From assembly GCA_016794165.1 (NCBI GenBank), contig JAEUKV010000279.1, positions 1 to 48,457 of the forward strand: DNA of 48,457 nt, written 5' to 3'. This document shows, in pieces, positions 27,525-37,982 of this stretch. This stretch comes from Rhodospirillaceae bacterium. Lineage in GTDB: Bacteria; Pseudomonadota; Alphaproteobacteria; Dongiales; Dongiaceae. The number at the start of each line of letters is the position of its first letter. The stretch's first letter is position 1. The translations under genes and the position numbers were made by a program. The notes under the pieces are model-generated. The model was not told where the DNA came from. It saw only the letters and a list, made by a program, of their open reading frames with translations, and did no database searches.

Positions 27525-27540
27525 CCCGCTCCAGAGCGGG
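27525..27540. promoter_or_regulatory. Perfect palindrome just before the zwf ribosome site
   Basis: CCCGCTC and GAGCGGG flank CA and end 16 bases before the zwf ATG, beside AAGGGG at 27546-27551. It could be an operator or a leader hairpin that affects translation of the Entner-Doudoroff operon. Confidence 0.45.
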
Positions 27541-27556
27541 TTGCCAAGGGGCCGCA

Positions 27557-29050
27557 ATGCAGAACAAGACCCTTATTTCACAGCCGTTCGACATGATCGT
27601 CTTCGGCGGCCGCGGCGACCTTGCGCGCCGCAAGCTGATCCCCGCCCTCTATCATCTCGACCGCGAACGGCGCCTGCCGGATGACGGCCGCATCATCGCC
27701 GTCTCGCGCGGCACCATGGCACCCGAAGAATTCCTGCAACTGATGCATGACGAATGCGTCATCCATTCGCCCGGCGATTCGGTCCACGGCCCGTTTGACG
27801 AGGAGTCCTGGCACCGCTTCGCCGCGCGCCTCACCTATCTCAGCGTCGATGCCACCGATCCCGCGAGCTATGGCGCGCTTGCGGCGGCACTCAAGGGCCG
27901 GAAAAACGTGGTGCGGGCGTATTATCTGGCGACGGCGCCCGACCTCTTCGGTCCTATCGCCGCCAATCTCACCGCGCTTAACCTGGTGACGCCGGAATCC
28001 CGCCTGGTGCTGGAAAAGCCGCTCGGCAAGGACCTGCCTTCCGCCCGCACCATCAATGCCGCCGTCGCCGAGGCTTTCGCCGAGCCGCAGACCTACCGGA
28101 TCGATCATTATCTCGGCAAGGAGACGGTGCAGAACCTGATGGTGCTGCGCTTTGCCAACGCGCTCTTTGAACCGCTGTGGAACCGCACCTATATCGATCA
28201 TGTGCAGATCTCGGTGGCGGAAACCGTCGGCGTCGGCGGGCGCTGGCGCTACTATAACGAATCAGGTGCGCTGCGCGACATGGTGCAGAACCACCTGCTG
28301 CAGCTGGTCTGCCTGACGGCGATGGAGCCGCCGGCCACACTCGATGCCGACATGATCCGCGACGAGAAGCTGAAGGTGCTGCGCGCCCTGCATCCGATCG
28401 GGCCCGATGACGTGGCGCAGTGCACCGTGCGCGGCCAGTACCGTGCCGGCAGCGTCGACGGCGCCGTCGTGCCCGGCTATCTCGAGGAAGCCGATTCCGC
28501 CCCTGGCAGCGATACGGAAACCTTCGTGGCCATCAAGATCGGCGTCGACAATTGGCGCTGGGCCGGGGTTCCCTTCTACGTCCGCACCGGCAAGCGCCTG
28601 CCGGCGCGTTCCTCCGAGATCGTGGTGCAGTTCAAGACGCCGCCGCACTCGCCCTATCCGGCCTCGGCCGGCACCATCCATCCCAACAAGCTGGTGATGC
28701 GCCTGCAGCCCGATGAGGGCATTCGCCTCATCATGCTCAACAAGGGTCGCGGCCCGGGCGAGTTGCGCCTGCGGCAGACGGCGCTCGACCTCTCCTTCAA
28801 CGAGACCTTCGGCGGCCGCTCGCCGGACGCCTATGAGCGCCTGCTGCTCGACGTCATTCGCGGCCGTCCGGCCCTGTTCATGCGCCTGGACGAGTTGGAG
28901 GCCGCCTGGCAATGGATCGATGGCATCCGCGACGGCTGGCACGAGGCCGGCCTCTCTCCCAAGCCCTATACGGCGGGCTCCTGGGGCCCCAATGCCGCCA
29001 TCGCCCTCATCGAACGCGATGGCCGCACCTGGCACGAGGACGAGTTCTAG
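27557..29050 (+). CDS. zwf: Glucose-6-phosphate 1-dehydrogenase
   Basis: Zwf oxidises glucose-6-phosphate to 6-phosphogluconolactone with NAD(P), the entry step of the Entner-Doudoroff and pentose-phosphate routes. The 497-residue protein has the N-terminal nucleotide site FGGRGDLARRKLIPALYHLD (16-35), where Arg19 replaces the Ser or Thr usual in many relatives. The substrate-binding signature RIDHYLGKE is near residue 181, followed by the catalytic region WNRTYIDHVQI. The start at 27557 is supported by AAGGGG five bases upstream and by where the nucleotide motif sits; the frame is open for 84 further codons upstream. Its TAG shares one base with the GTG start of pgl. It is first in zwf-pgl-edd-glk. 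Confidence 0.96.
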   Translation: MQNKTLISQPFDMIVFGGRGDLARRKLIPALYHLDRERRLPDDGRIIAVSRGTMAPEEFLQLMHDECVIHSPGDSVHGPFDEESWHRFAARLTYLSVDATDPASYGALAAALKGRKNVVRAYYLATAPDLFGPIAANLTALNLVTPESRLVLEKPLGKDLPSARTINAAVAEAFAEPQTYRIDHYLGKETVQNLMVLRFANALFEPLWNRTYIDHVQISVAETVGVGGRWRYYNESGALRDMVQNHLLQLVCLTAMEPPATLDADMIRDEKLKVLRALHPIGPDDVAQCTVRGQYRAGSVDGAVVPGYLEEADSAPGSDTETFVAIKIGVDNWRWAGVPFYVRTGKRLPARSSEIVVQFKTPPHSPYPASAGTIHPNKLVMRLQPDEGIRLIMLNKGRGPGELRLRQTALDLSFNETFGGRSPDAYERLLLDVIRGRPALFMRLDELEAAWQWIDGIRDGWHEAGLSPKPYTAGSWGPNAAIALIERDGRTWHEDEF

Positions 29051-29748
29051 TGGCGGTGACGGAGCGGAGCTTCGAGAGCCGCGCGGCGCTCGCCGCTGCG
29101 ATCGCGGAACAACTGGCCGGCATCCTGCGCACGGCGATCGCTGCCACCGGCTCGGCCAGCCTGGTGGTTCCGGGCGGAACGACGCCCCTTCCGGTCTTCG
29201 CCCTACTCGCCACCGCCGGTCTGGACTGGCGCAATGTCGATGTGCTGCCCTGCGACGAACGCTGGGTGGCGCCCGATCATCCCGACAGCAACGAAGGATC
29301 GATCCGGCGGCACCTGCTCACCGGCGAGGCAGCAGCGGCGCGCCTATGTGCGCTCTATCGCCCCTTGGCCACTCCCACTGCGGCCCTGCCCGACGTCGCT
29401 CGTGCGCTGAAGGAGATCCGCCGGCCCTTCGATGCGGTCTTTCTCGGCATGGGTGAGGACGGGCATTTCGCCTCGCTCTTTCCGGGCCGCGTGGAGACGC
29501 CGCCCGCCCTGGCACTCGATGGCGAGAGCGATCTCATGGTGCTCGCAGAACCGGCCAAGGGGCATCCCCGCATCGGCCTCACCCTGCGCGCCCTCACCGA
29601 TACCCGGCATCTCATCCTGGCCGTCACCGGCGCCGAGAAACGCGTTGTGCTGGACCGCGCGAGGGCCAATATCCATGACGATCGGCTGCCGGTCGCCGCC
29701 TTGCTGCGTCAGACCCGCGTACCGGTCGACATCATGCTCTGTCCATAG
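29050..29748 (+). CDS. pgl: 6-phosphogluconolactonase
   Basis: Pgl (DevB type) hydrolyses 6-phosphogluconolactone to 6-phosphogluconate, directly after Zwf. The 232-residue protein has [16 protein letters not shown] near residue 37, [20 protein letters not shown] and the active-site loop [16 protein letters not shown]. The GTG start at 29050 overlaps the last base of the zwf stop codon, which fits tight translational coupling. No upstream in-frame ATG gives a family-like N-terminus. edd starts 20 bases after its stop codon. Confidence 0.95.
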   Translation: MAVTERSFESRAALAAAIAEQLAGILRTAIAATGSASLVVPGGTTPLPVFALLATAGLDWRNVDVLPCDERWVAPDHPDSNEGSIRRHLLTGEAAAARLCALYRPLATPTAALPDVARALKEIRRPFDAVFLGMGEDGHFASLFPGRVETPPALALDGESDLMVLAEPAKGHPRIGLTLRALTDTRHLILAVTGAEKRVVLDRARANIHDDRLPVAALLRQTRVPVDIMLCP

Positions 29749-29768
29749 ATCCTTCCGTGAGGGCCATC

Positions 29769-31589
29769 ATGCATCCCACGATTCAAGCCGTCACCGACCG
29801 CATCCGCGCCCGTAGCCGGGAATCGCGCGGCCGCTATCTGGCGCAGATCGCCGCGGCGAAAGGCAGCGGCCCAAAGCGCGGGCATCTTTCCTGCGGCAAT
29901 CTCGCTCATGGCTTCGCCGCCTGCGGCGCCGAGGACAAGGCGGCACTGGCCGATGTGGTGCTGCCAAACCTCGCCATTGTCTCCGCCTACAACGACATGC
30001 TTTCGGCGCATCAGCCGCTGCAGGACTATCCGGCGCTGATCAAGGCCAGCGTCGCGGGCCATGCCACCGCGCAATTCGCGGGCGGCGTGCCCGCGATGTG
30101 CGACGGCGTCACCCAGGGCCAGGCCGGCATGGAGCTGTCGCTGTTCAGCCGCGACGTCATTGCCATGGCGACCGCCGTCTCTCTCTCCCACGACATGTTC
30201 GACGGCGCCCTGATGCTGGGCGTGTGCGACAAGATCGTGCCCGGTCTCCTCATCGGCGCCTTGAGTTTCGGGCATCTGCCGACCGTCTTCGTGCCGGCCG
30301 GGCCCATGCCGTCGGGCCTGCCCAATCCCGAAAAATCGCGTATCCGGCAGCTTTACGCCGAGGGCAAGGTCGGCCGCGCCGAGTTGCTGGCAGCCGAGGC
30401 CGCCTCCTATCACGCTGCCGGCACCTGCACGTTCTACGGCACCGCCAACAGCAACCAGATGCTGATGGAGGTGATGGGCCTGCATTTGCCCGGTGCTGCC
30501 TTCGTCAACCCGGGCACGCCCTTGCGCGCCGCACTCACCGCCGCCGCCGCGCGGCGTGTCGCCGCGGTGACGGCGCTTGGCAACGACTATCGCCCGATCG
30601 GCGAGATCGTCGACGAGAAGTCCCTGGTCAACGCCATCGTCGGCCTGGTCGCAACCGGCGGCTCGACCAATCACACGATCCATCTCATCGCCATCGCCGC
30701 GGCGGCCGGCATCAGGCTCACCTGGGCGGATTTCGGCGAGATCTCCGCGGTAACACCGCTGCTCTGTCGCATCTATCCCAACGGCCAGGCCGACGTGAAT
30801 CATTTCCAGGCGGCCGGCGGTTTCGGTTTCCTGCTGCGCGAATTGCTGGCGGCCGGTCTGCTGCACCGGGATGTGAAAACCCTGATGGGGGACGACCTCT
30901 CGGTCTATGCCCAGGAACCCTATCTCGAGGGCGGACAGCTGAAATGGCGCGATGCGCCGGCGCAATCCCTCGACCGCGACGTGCTGCGCCCGGCCACCGA
31001 CCCCTTCGCGCCGGAGGGCGGCATCCGCGTACTTGATGGCAATCTCGGCCAATCGATCATCAAGGTCTCCGCGGTGAAGCCCGCGCACCGCGTGATCGAG
31101 GCGCCGGCCATGGTCTTCACCAGCCAGAACGACGTGCAGCAGGCGTTCAAGGACGGCAAGCTGCACCGCGACGTGGTGGTGGTGGTGAAGGGCCAGGGGC
31201 CGCGCGCCAACGGCATGCCGGAACTGCACAAGCTCACGCCGGCCCTCGGCGTGCTGCTCGACCTTGGCTACCAGGTGGCGATGGTGACAGACGGTCGCAT
31301 GTCGGGTGCCTCCGGCAAGGTGCCGGCGGCGATCCATCTCTCGCCCGAAGCCGTGGCCGGCGGCCCGATCGCGCGCATTCGCGACGGCGACATCATCCGC
31401 CTCGACACCGAGACAAGCCAGCTCACGGTTGAGATGGACGCCGCCACCTTCGCCGCGCGCACCCCGGAGCCGCTCGACTTGAGCGAGGGCGCGCAGGGTT
31501 GCGGGCGCGAACTCTTCGCCGGGTTTCGCGCCCAGGTGGGGGCCGCCAATCTGGGTGCTGCCAGTTTCGGGTGGGACGGCATCCGATGA
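29769..31589 (+). CDS. edd: Phosphogluconate dehydratase
   Basis: Edd converts 6-phosphogluconate to 2-keto-3-deoxy-6-phosphogluconate, the defining step of the Entner-Doudoroff pathway. The 606-residue protein belongs to the IlvD/Edd dehydratases with a [4Fe-4S] cluster. Cluster cysteines are seen in [30 protein letters not shown] and [20 protein letters not shown]. The C-terminal swivel region contains [20 protein letters not shown]. The ATG at 29769 has GAGG six bases upstream; a GTG four codons earlier is the only alternative. The stop overlaps the glk start as ATGA. The aldolase gene eda, usual in such operons, is not in the window. Confidence 0.96.
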   Translation: MHPTIQAVTDRIRARSRESRGRYLAQIAAAKGSGPKRGHLSCGNLAHGFAACGAEDKAALADVVLPNLAIVSAYNDMLSAHQPLQDYPALIKASVAGHATAQFAGGVPAMCDGVTQGQAGMELSLFSRDVIAMATAVSLSHDMFDGALMLGVCDKIVPGLLIGALSFGHLPTVFVPAGPMPSGLPNPEKSRIRQLYAEGKVGRAELLAAEAASYHAAGTCTFYGTANSNQMLMEVMGLHLPGAAFVNPGTPLRAALTAAAARRVAAVTALGNDYRPIGEIVDEKSLVNAIVGLVATGGSTNHTIHLIAIAAAAGIRLTWADFGEISAVTPLLCRIYPNGQADVNHFQAAGGFGFLLRELLAAGLLHRDVKTLMGDDLSVYAQEPYLEGGQLKWRDAPAQSLDRDVLRPATDPFAPEGGIRVLDGNLGQSIIKVSAVKPAHRVIEAPAMVFTSQNDVQQAFKDGKLHRDVVVVVKGQGPRANGMPELHKLTPALGVLLDLGYQVAMVTDGRMSGASGKVPAAIHLSPEAVAGGPIARIRDGDIIRLDTETSQLTVEMDAATFAARTPEPLDLSEGAQGCGRELFAGFRAQVGAANLGAASFGWDGIR

Positions 31590-32548
31590 CGTCTGATCTG
31601 GTCCTGGTCGCCGATATCGGTGGCACCAATGCGCGCTTTGCCCTCAGCCCGCGCGGCGAGATTCGCGCCGACCGCATGAAGACCCTCTCGGCCAAGGACT
31701 ATCCCGATATCGCCACCGCGATCTCGGCCTATCTCGATTGGGCCGGCGAGCAGCCGAGCGAAGCCTGCTTCGCGGTTGCCTGTCCCGCGCGCGAGGATCA
31801 GATCGAATTCACTAATTCCACCTGGCAGTTCTCGCGCCGGGCCCTGGCCAGCCGGTTCGGCTGGCATCGGCTTCATACGGTCAACGATTTCGAAGCCCTG
31901 GCTCTGGGCGTATCGCAGGCGAAGCCGGAGGATCTGCACATCCTGCGACAGGGCACGGCCGAAGCCGGCGGAGCCCGTGCCGTCCTGGGGCCTGGCACCG
32001 GCCTTGGTGTCTCGGGCCTGGTCTGCGATCGGCACGGTGGCTGGGTCGCCTTGGCCGGTGAAGGCGGGCATGTCGGCTTCGCCCCGCAGGACAATCTCGA
32101 GATGGATCTGCTGGGCCATCTGCAGGAACGCTATGGCCGCGTTTCCTGCGAGCGCCTGCTGTCCGGCGACGGATTGGTCAATATCTACGAGTTCCTCTGC
32201 CTGCGGGCGGGGAAGGATGCCGAACGCCCGAGCCCGGCCGAAATAACGGCGCGGGGACTGGATCAGGGCGAGCGGATTGCGCGCGACGCGCTGCGACGAT
32301 TCTGCGCCATTCTGGGGTCGGTCGCCGGCGATCTTGCCCTGGTCCTCGGTTCCACCGGCGGGGTCTATATCGGCGGCGGGATCGTGCCGCGCCTGCTGCC
32401 GATCCTGCGCGACAGCCGCTTCGAGGAACGCTTTCTCGACAAGGGCCGGCTTTCCTCGCTGCTGGAGGATATGCCCATCTTCGTCATTCTCGACAACAAG
32501 CTGGCCATCCTGGGCGCCGCGGTGACGCTGACAGGGAGCGACGCTTGA
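31586..32548 (+). CDS. glk: Glucokinase
   Basis: Glk phosphorylates glucose with ATP to give glucose-6-phosphate for Zwf. The 320-residue protein is a bacterial-type glucokinase. It has ATP motif [13 protein letters not shown] near residue 7, the substrate-binding [26 protein letters not shown] and [10 protein letters not shown], and a C-terminal [17 protein letters not shown]. The ATG overlaps the edd stop by four bases, so it is translationally coupled. Presence in the operon implies that free glucose enters the cell unphosphorylated, rather than through a glucose PTS. Confidence 0.95.
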   Translation: MTSDLVLVADIGGTNARFALSPRGEIRADRMKTLSAKDYPDIATAISAYLDWAGEQPSEACFAVACPAREDQIEFTNSTWQFSRRALASRFGWHRLHTVNDFEALALGVSQAKPEDLHILRQGTAEAGGARAVLGPGTGLGVSGLVCDRHGGWVALAGEGGHVGFAPQDNLEMDLLGHLQERYGRVSCERLLSGDGLVNIYEFLCLRAGKDAERPSPAEITARGLDQGERIARDALRRFCAILGSVAGDLALVLGSTGGVYIGGGIVPRLLPILRDSRFEERFLDKGRLSSLLEDMPIFVILDNKLAILGAAVTLTGSDA

Positions 32549-32615
32549 CTCGGGACTATCCCTTTCGGCGAACAGATGGCAGCATGGGACCGGAGCGACG
32601 GCGTGGTGAGCGGGC

Positions 32616-33092
32616 ATGAAAGGTGGATACCGGCGAATTCTAGACCGCAGTTTTCTTGACCATTGCGGCGAGCGTGTCCGGCGGGCGCTGGCCTATTGGG
32701 ACGCCAAGCGCGGCGACCGATCGATGCCCGCGCGTGCCGATATCGACCCCAACGAGATCCGCGATCTCTTGCCCGGGATCATCCTGATCGACGTCGCGCA
32801 CGATCCCCTGCGCCTGACCTATCGCTTGGTCGGCAGCGACGAGGTGGAAGCGCGCGGCTACAACCCCACCGGCATGGATGTCGCCAAGCACGTCTTCGCG
32901 GCGACGGCCGCGGAAGGCTACCGGACCTATACGCTGGCGATCGAACGGCGCCAGCCGGTCTATGACGAGGAACCGTTCCTGTGCGCCAACCCGCGCCTCA
33001 ATGAAGTAGGATCACTGGTGATGCCGCTCTCCAATGACGGCGAAACGGTCAACATGGTCATGGCGTTCATCGATTACCGGCGCAACCAGTAG
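32616..33092 (+). CDS. PAS_5-type sensory protein of unknown role
   Basis: This 158-residue protein is a single PAS-like domain of the type abundant in alphaproteobacteria (PAS_5). Family features are VRRALAYWDAKRGDRSMPAR, then ADIDPNEIRDLLPGIILIDV, LRLTYRLVGSDEVEARG and NPTGMDVAKHVF. There is no effector domain, so it may bind a ligand or act as a partner of another protein. It starts 67 bases after glk on the same strand and could be read through from the Entner-Doudoroff operon; no clear terminator lies between. The ribosome site before the ATG (GGTGAGCGGGC) is modest. Its stop is two bases from that of the convergent LolA-like gene. Confidence 0.82.
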   Translation: MKGGYRRILDRSFLDHCGERVRRALAYWDAKRGDRSMPARADIDPNEIRDLLPGIILIDVAHDPLRLTYRLVGSDEVEARGYNPTGMDVAKHVFAATAAEGYRTYTLAIERRQPVYDEEPFLCANPRLNEVGSLVMPLSNDGETVNMVMAFIDYRRNQ

Positions 33093-33094
33093 CG

Positions 33095-33766
33095 TCAGTT
33101 GCCGGTCCTCTTGCGCGGGACGCGGAACAATTCCTGGTCCAGTTCCATGCCGAACTGGGCATCGAACAGACCCACCCGCACTTCCTGGTCCTTATTGTCG
33201 ACGACGCTCCATTGCCGCAGTTCAAGCGGCCGGTCGCCCAGTTCCAGCACTACCTTGCCGCTTTCGGCATCGCTGGTCTGGCGGATGGTGATTTCAAAGG
33301 CGTTGGGGGCCCGGTTGAAAGCGGTGACGGTGACGTCGTCACCCAGATGCACGCTGTCCTTGAGCAGAAACCAGATCGGCGAAGAGGAAACCGGCACCCG
33401 GTTGATCTGGTCGAGTTGCGGGTCGTAATAGTGCAGCGACACGCTGTCGGAGACGATCAGCATCGGCGACGGCGGCTCGTATTCGATGCGGATGAAGCCG
33501 GGCCGCTTCAGATAGATGTTGCCGAAGGCGATGCCGCCCTTGGCGGAGTATTGCTGGAACTTCGCCTGCATCGTGGTGATGCCGTTGAGATAGTCCTCGA
33601 TCCGGTTGATATCGGCCTCGTCCTGGGGCGTAAGATTGGCCGGCACGGCGCGCGCCGATGCCGGTCGCGCCAGAGAGCCGAGACCCGCCAGCAGCGCCAG
33701 CCCGCCCACCGTCTGCAGAATTCGGCGCCGCGCCGGATGATGGGGCCCTTGATGTAAGTCACGCAC
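33095..33766 (-). CDS. LolA-like outer-membrane lipoprotein carrier protein
   Basis: The 223-residue protein resembles LolA, the periplasmic chaperone that carries lipoproteins from LolCDE to the outer membrane. After the signal sequence, INRIEDYLNGITTMQAKFQQ, GNIYLKRPGFIRIEYEPPSP, and LIVSDSVSLHYYDPQLDQ fit the half-barrel fold. Its signal has ARRRILQTVGGLALLAG, a twin-arginine-like pattern that is unusual for LolA, and AQFGMELDQELFRVPRK closes the protein. The GTG start at 33766 is the only one that includes the signal sequence; its ribosome site is weak. Most alphaproteobacterial genomes carry such a gene downstream of ftsK, as here, with 101 bases between them. Confidence 0.85.
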   Translation of the reverse strand: MRDLHQGPHHPARRRILQTVGGLALLAGLGSLARPASARAVPANLTPQDEADINRIEDYLNGITTMQAKFQQYSAKGGIAFGNIYLKRPGFIRIEYEPPSPMLIVSDSVSLHYYDPQLDQINRVPVSSSPIWFLLKDSVHLGDDVTVTAFNRAPNAFEITIRQTSDAESGKVVLELGDRPLELRQWSVVDNKDQEVRVGLFDAQFGMELDQELFRVPRKRTGN

Positions 33767-33867
33767 GATCGCTCGATTCCTTAATTGCTGGGACTTGTGC
33801 CCTTAATTGGGCGGCTCGTCCGATCGGTTCAAGACGCTGCCGCGGAAATGCCATATTCGCCGCCAGG

Positions 33868-36381
33868 TCAGTCGTCGAGACCGCGGGCCAGCACCTCGCG
33901 CTTGCCGACATGGTTGGCGGTGCTGACGACGCCTTCCTTTTCCATCCGCTCGACGATCCGCGCCGCCCGGTTGTAGCCGATCTGCAAGTGCCGCTGCACG
34001 AAGCTGACCGAGGCCTTCTTCTCGCGGGTGACAATGGCGATGGCGCGATCGTAGAGTTCGTCGCCCGAGCCGCCGCCCGGTTCACCGTCGAGACCGTCCA
34101 TTCCGCCGATTTCTTCATCGTCCAGTGTCACTTCCTCTACATAGGAAGGCTCGCCCTGCTCCTTCAGGAAGCGCACGATCGATTCCACCTCGCGGTCGGA
34201 AACGAACGGGCCATGAACGCGCGTAATGCGGCCGCCATTGGCCATATAGAGCATGTCGCCTTGCCCCAACAGCTGCTCGGCGCCCATTTCACCGAGAATT
34301 GTTCGGCTGTCGATCTTGGTAGTGACGTGGAAGCTGATACGGGTCGGGAAATTGGCCTTGATCGTGCCGGTGATGACGTCGACCGAAGGCCGCTGCGTCG
34401 CCATGATGATGTGGATGCCGGCGGCGCGCGCCATTTGGGCCAGACGCTGGATCGCCGCCTCGATCTCCTTCCCCGCCACCAGCATCAGATCCGCCATCTC
34501 GTCCACGACCACGACGATGAAGGGGAGTGCGGTGAGGTCGAACGGCTCTTCCTCGTAGATCGGCTGGCCGGTCTCGGGATCGAAGCCGGTCTGAACCCGC
34601 CTTGTCAGTGTTTCGCCGGCCGCCCGCGCCTGTTCCAGGCGCTGGTTGAAGCCGTCGATATTGCGCACGCCGAGACGCGACATGGCCCGGTAGCGGGTCT
34701 CCATCTCGCGCACCACCCATTTCAGCGCAACGATCGCTTTCTTGGGTTCGGTCACCACAGGCGACAGCAGATGCGGGATCCCGTCATAGACCGAGAGTTC
34801 CAGCATCTTCGGGTCGATCATGATGAATTTGCACTGGTCCGGCGTCAGGCGGTAGAGCAGCGACAGGATCATGGTATTGATGGCGACCGACTTGCCCGAG
34901 CCCGTGGTGCCGGCGATGAGCAGATGCGGCATGCGCGCAAGGTCGACCACGATCGGCGCTCCGCCGATATCCTTGCCGAGCACCAGGGCAAGGCGCGATT
35001 GCGTGTTCTGGTAGGAATCGTCCTCGATCAGTTCGCGGAACGCCACCACCTCGCGCTCGCGATTGGGCAATTCGATACCGATGACGCTGCGCCCCGGCAC
35101 CACGGCGATGCGCACCGAGACGGCGCTCATCGATCGCGCGACATCGTCGGCGAGGCCGACCACGCGGCTGGTCTTTGTTCCCGGTGCCGGTTCGAGTTCG
35201 TAAAGCGTGACCACCGGACCGGGACGCACCTTCACGATCTCGCCCTTGACGCCGAAATCGTCGAGTACCGTTTCCAGCAGGCGCGCGTTCTTTTCCAGGC
35301 TTTCCTCATTGATCCGCTGCACCGCGAGATTGGCCGTCGGTCGCGAGAGGATGTCCACGGGCGGCAGCTCGAAATTGCTCTCGTCAAGCACCAGTTTGGC
35401 CTGGCGGCTGTCTTTCGCCGGTTTCGCGGCCCTGGTTTTTTCCCGGCTCTTGGCCAGTGGCGGCTCCACCAGGCGACCGCTGCGGTCGCTGCGGTCGTAA
35501 ACTTCTGCTTCCCGGCTCGGCATTTCGATGGCGACGCGCGATCTCGCCTCGTCATCGCCTTGATGGTCGCCGAGGCGCGGCTCGCGCCGCGCCGCAGGAT
35601 CGCCGCCTCTGGAACCGAAGCGCGGCAGGCGCAGGCGGAAGCCGCGTCGGGTATCGTCGCCGGATCTATCCTTGGCGCCATCCTGGGCCAGACCCTGGCG
35701 GCCGCGATCAATCGCCTCGCCCATGTTGCGTCCCATGCGTGCGACGCCGCGCCCGAAACGGACATAGCCGCCAAGCCCGATGCCGAGTACGTAATAGAGC
35801 GCCAGCAAGCCGAGGCCGAAAAGGCCCATGGCCAGCAACCGGCTGACCAGCGCCGGGTCAACATCGGGCTTGAAACCGAGCAGCAAGCCGGTGAGACCGC
35901 CGGCACCGTCGGATCCCGCCAGCATCATATGACCGGCGAGGCCGCCGAGACCCGTGACCCACGGCCATTCGCCGGTACCCGGCAGCGCCGCGCAGGCAGC
36001 CGCCATCAGCAGCACGCTTGCCGGCAGCAGGATGAGCTTCAGCCAGATCCGGTCGAGCGTGTGATCGCGCAGCAGGCCGACGCCCCAGGCCAGCAAGGCT
36101 GCCGGGGGCACCAGCGCCGCGAGACCCAGGCCCTGCAGGGTAAAATCCGCAAAGACCGCCCCGGCGGCACCCAGCAGATTGGCGACCGGCTGGTCGGCGG
36201 CCCGATTGAAGCTGGGGTCGGCGCCATTGGCGCTGAGCAGGGCGAGGAGATAGGCGAGACTCACTAGCAGCAGCACGATCCCCAGAATCTCGAGCAGGCG
36301 CCGCTGCAAGAAGGGCACCAAATTGCCGAGGCTCAGTCCCGATTGCAGTGCCATGCCGCCGCCATTCGTCGCCATGCTCAT
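33868..36381 (-). CDS. ftsK: DNA translocase FtsK
   Basis: FtsK is a septum-located, ATP-driven DNA pump that resolves chromosome dimers with XerCD. The 837-residue protein has four membrane helices in the first 210 residues, then a fairly short charged linker (about 215-330). The motor domain follows with [20 protein letters not shown], Walker A GTTGSGKS near residue 490 and Walker [17 protein letters not shown]. The C-terminal gamma winged-helix domain, which reads the KOPS sequences, is [20 protein letters not shown]. The ATG at 36381 overlaps the stop of the aminotransferase gene as ATGA. Everything expected is present; the linker is at the short end, common in alphaproteobacteria. Confidence 0.97.
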   Translation of the reverse strand: MSMATNGGGMALQSGLSLGNLVPFLQRRLLEILGIVLLLVSLAYLLALLSANGADPSFNRAADQPVANLLGAAGAVFADFTLQGLGLAALVPPAALLAWGVGLLRDHTLDRIWLKLILLPASVLLMAAACAALPGTGEWPWVTGLGGLAGHMMLAGSDGAGGLTGLLLGFKPDVDPALVSRLLAMGLFGLGLLALYYVLGIGLGGYVRFGRGVARMGRNMGEAIDRGRQGLAQDGAKDRSGDDTRRGFRLRLPRFGSRGGDPAARREPRLGDHQGDDEARSRVAIEMPSREAEVYDRSDRSGRLVEPPLAKSREKTRAAKPAKDSRQAKLVLDESNFELPPVDILSRPTANLAVQRINEESLEKNARLLETVLDDFGVKGEIVKVRPGPVVTLYELEPAPGTKTSRVVGLADDVARSMSAVSVRIAVVPGRSVIGIELPNREREVVAFRELIEDDSYQNTQSRLALVLGKDIGGAPIVVDLARMPHLLIAGTTGSGKSVAINTMILSLLYRLTPDQCKFIMIDPKMLELSVYDGIPHLLSPVVTEPKKAIVALKWVVREMETRYRAMSRLGVRNIDGFNQRLEQARAAGETLTRRVQTGFDPETGQPIYEEEPFDLTALPFIVVVVDEMADLMLVAGKEIEAAIQRLAQMARAAGIHIIMATQRPSVDVITGTIKANFPTRISFHVTTKIDSRTILGEMGAEQLLGQGDMLYMANGGRITRVHGPFVSDREVESIVRFLKEQGEPSYVEEVTLDDEEIGGMDGLDGEPGGGSGDELYDRAIAIVTREKKASVSFVQRHLQIGYNRAARIVERMEKEGVVSTANHVGKREVLARGLDD

Positions 36382-37625
36382 CGCCTCCCTGCGGCAGCGG
36401 TTCGGCCTGCCGCGCGCCGCGCCTGAATGATTGGCCCGAGGACCCCCGCCATGCGCGCCAGCGCCCCGTCGAGGAGTGCCGGTTCATAGACCAGTGCCAC
36501 ACGGATGAAGGCGGCACCGGGATTATTGCCGGATGCGTCCGGTCGGCCCATATAACCGCCGGGCAGCACCTTGATGGCGGCCTCGCGCCACAGGGCGGAC
36601 GCCGCCGCCTCGCCATCGCCGACATCGAGCCAGAGGAAGAAACCACCGGCCGGCCGCACGGCGCCGAAGATCGGACCCAGATGCTTGTCGGCGAGATCGA
36701 AGCTCGCCTGATAACGTGCGCGGTTCACCGCCACATGCGCTTCGTCGGACCAGAGCGCGGTCGAGGCGGCGAGTACGGGCAGCGGCACCGCGACGCCGCC
36801 GTAATTGATCAGTTGCGCGATGCGCGCGACATGTCGCGCATCGCCGGCGACAAAGCCAGAGCGCATGCCGGGTGCGCTGGAGCGTTTCGAGAGCGAGTGG
36901 AAGACCAGCAGATTGTCGCAGGAGCCGCTTTCCTGTGCCGCTTCGAGCGCCCCCACCGGGGCGGCGTCGCTGTAGATCTCCGCATAGCATTCGTCGGCGG
37001 CGATGACAAAGTCGTGGGATCGCGCCAGTGCCAGCCAGCGCCGCCAGAACTCCCGGTCCGCGACCGCGCCCTGCGGATTGGCGGGCGAGCAGAGATAGAC
37101 CAGTGCGGCCTCGCGCAGAAGTTCGGCCGGGACCGCATCCGGATCGGGCAGAAAGCCGGTCTCGGGCCCTGCCGGCAGGAAAGCCGGTTCGCCGCCCGCC
37201 ACGACCGCCGCGCCGGCATAGGTATGATAGAAAGGATTTCCCATCAGCACCCGGCCCTTGCCATTGGGCAGGCCGCGCGAGACGGCGGAAAGTGCCACAT
37301 GGAACAGCGCCTCGCGTGTGCCAGAAACCGGCAGGATCATGCGATCGGCATCGATCAACTTGTCCTCCAGATGGTAGCGTCGCCCCAGCCACGCCTTGGC
37401 AGCGACGCGGAAGGCCTCGGTGCCGGCAGTCGGCGGGTATTTGCTCCACGCGTCTTTTGCGTTGGCGATTGCCTCAATGGCAAAGGCCGGTGGCTGGAAT
37501 TGCGGCTCACCCAGAGATAACAGCAAAGGCGTATTGCCGCCCCCCGGCAGCACCCCTTCCAGCAACTTGTTGAGCCGCGTGAAGGGATGGAATTGGGCCA
37601 GCGACTCGACGCGATCCTGATTCAT
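36378..37625 (-). CDS. Pyridoxal-phosphate aminotransferase, succinyldiaminopimelate transaminase type (DapC)
   Basis: This 415-residue class I/II aminotransferase resembles DapC, which makes N-succinyl-LL-2,6-diaminopimelate in lysine and peptidoglycan synthesis. Visible landmarks are [13 protein letters not shown] at 37-49, [32 protein letters not shown] with Asn183, [10 protein letters not shown] with Asp211 and Tyr214, and the PLP lysine Lys247 in [16 protein letters not shown]. Fold-type I features are complete. Assignment to DapC rather than a general aspartate aminotransferase rests on the N-terminal pattern and is moderate. It overlaps ftsK by four bases, so the two are co-translated, a known alphaproteobacterial arrangement. 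Direct repeats lie upstream. Confidence 0.82.
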   Translation of the reverse strand: MNQDRVESLAQFHPFTRLNKLLEGVLPGGGNTPLLLSLGEPQFQPPAFAIEAIANAKDAWSKYPPTAGTEAFRVAAKAWLGRRYHLEDKLIDADRMILPVSGTREALFHVALSAVSRGLPNGKGRVLMGNPFYHTYAGAAVVAGGEPAFLPAGPETGFLPDPDAVPAELLREAALVYLCSPANPQGAVADREFWRRWLALARSHDFVIAADECYAEIYSDAAPVGALEAAQESGSCDNLLVFHSLSKRSSAPGMRSGFVAGDARHVARIAQLINYGGVAVPLPVLAASTALWSDEAHVAVNRARYQASFDLADKHLGPIFGAVRPAGGFFLWLDVGDGEAAASALWREAAIKVLPGGYMGRPDASGNNPGAAFIRVALVYEPALLDGALARMAGVLGPIIQARRAAGRTAAAGRR

Positions 37626-37982
37626 TCTCGAAACCTTCGGCCCCAGGGGTAAAAATGCAAGCTACATCAAAGCGCGACTCGGGTGCGACTCGGAACGGTA
37701 CAAATCAGCACAAGCCGGGAACGACACTAATCTCTCAAGTGTTGGCCATCAAGTGATTGTATTGACGGAGATTCCAATCCACAAGGCGGTTCCGGTGCAA
37801 TGGTCGCGAAAGGTTCCGTCTGCGTTCGTCATACTGCTATACCGCATATAACGGCACAGAAACTATACGCACTGCCGCTTTTACAGTAATTCTGACGTCA
37901 TCGTAGCGATTGTGAGCCGTGCGACGCCAAATTGTCACCTCACTGCGACGACACCGCAACCTTCGTCGCTCACTATGCATCC
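37626..37982. promoter_or_regulatory. 357-base divergent intergenic region with direct repeats
   Basis: This is the widest lower-GC gap here and no gene is supported in it. Upstream of the aminotransferase there are two copies of GCGACTCGG at 37674-37682 and 37685-37693, set 11 bases apart, and two copies of TCAAGTG at 37735-37741 and 37749-37755, 14 bases apart. Repeats spaced by about one helical turn are typical of regulator sites, but none is recognised. Promoters for both flanking genes should be here. Confidence 0.4.

Noticed and set aside
33658-36267. An 869-codon open frame on the plus strand
   Set aside because: It is antisense to ftsK and lolA-like genes. Its composition is rich in His, Arg, Asp and Gln, as expected from reading high-GC genes backward, and it has no domain.
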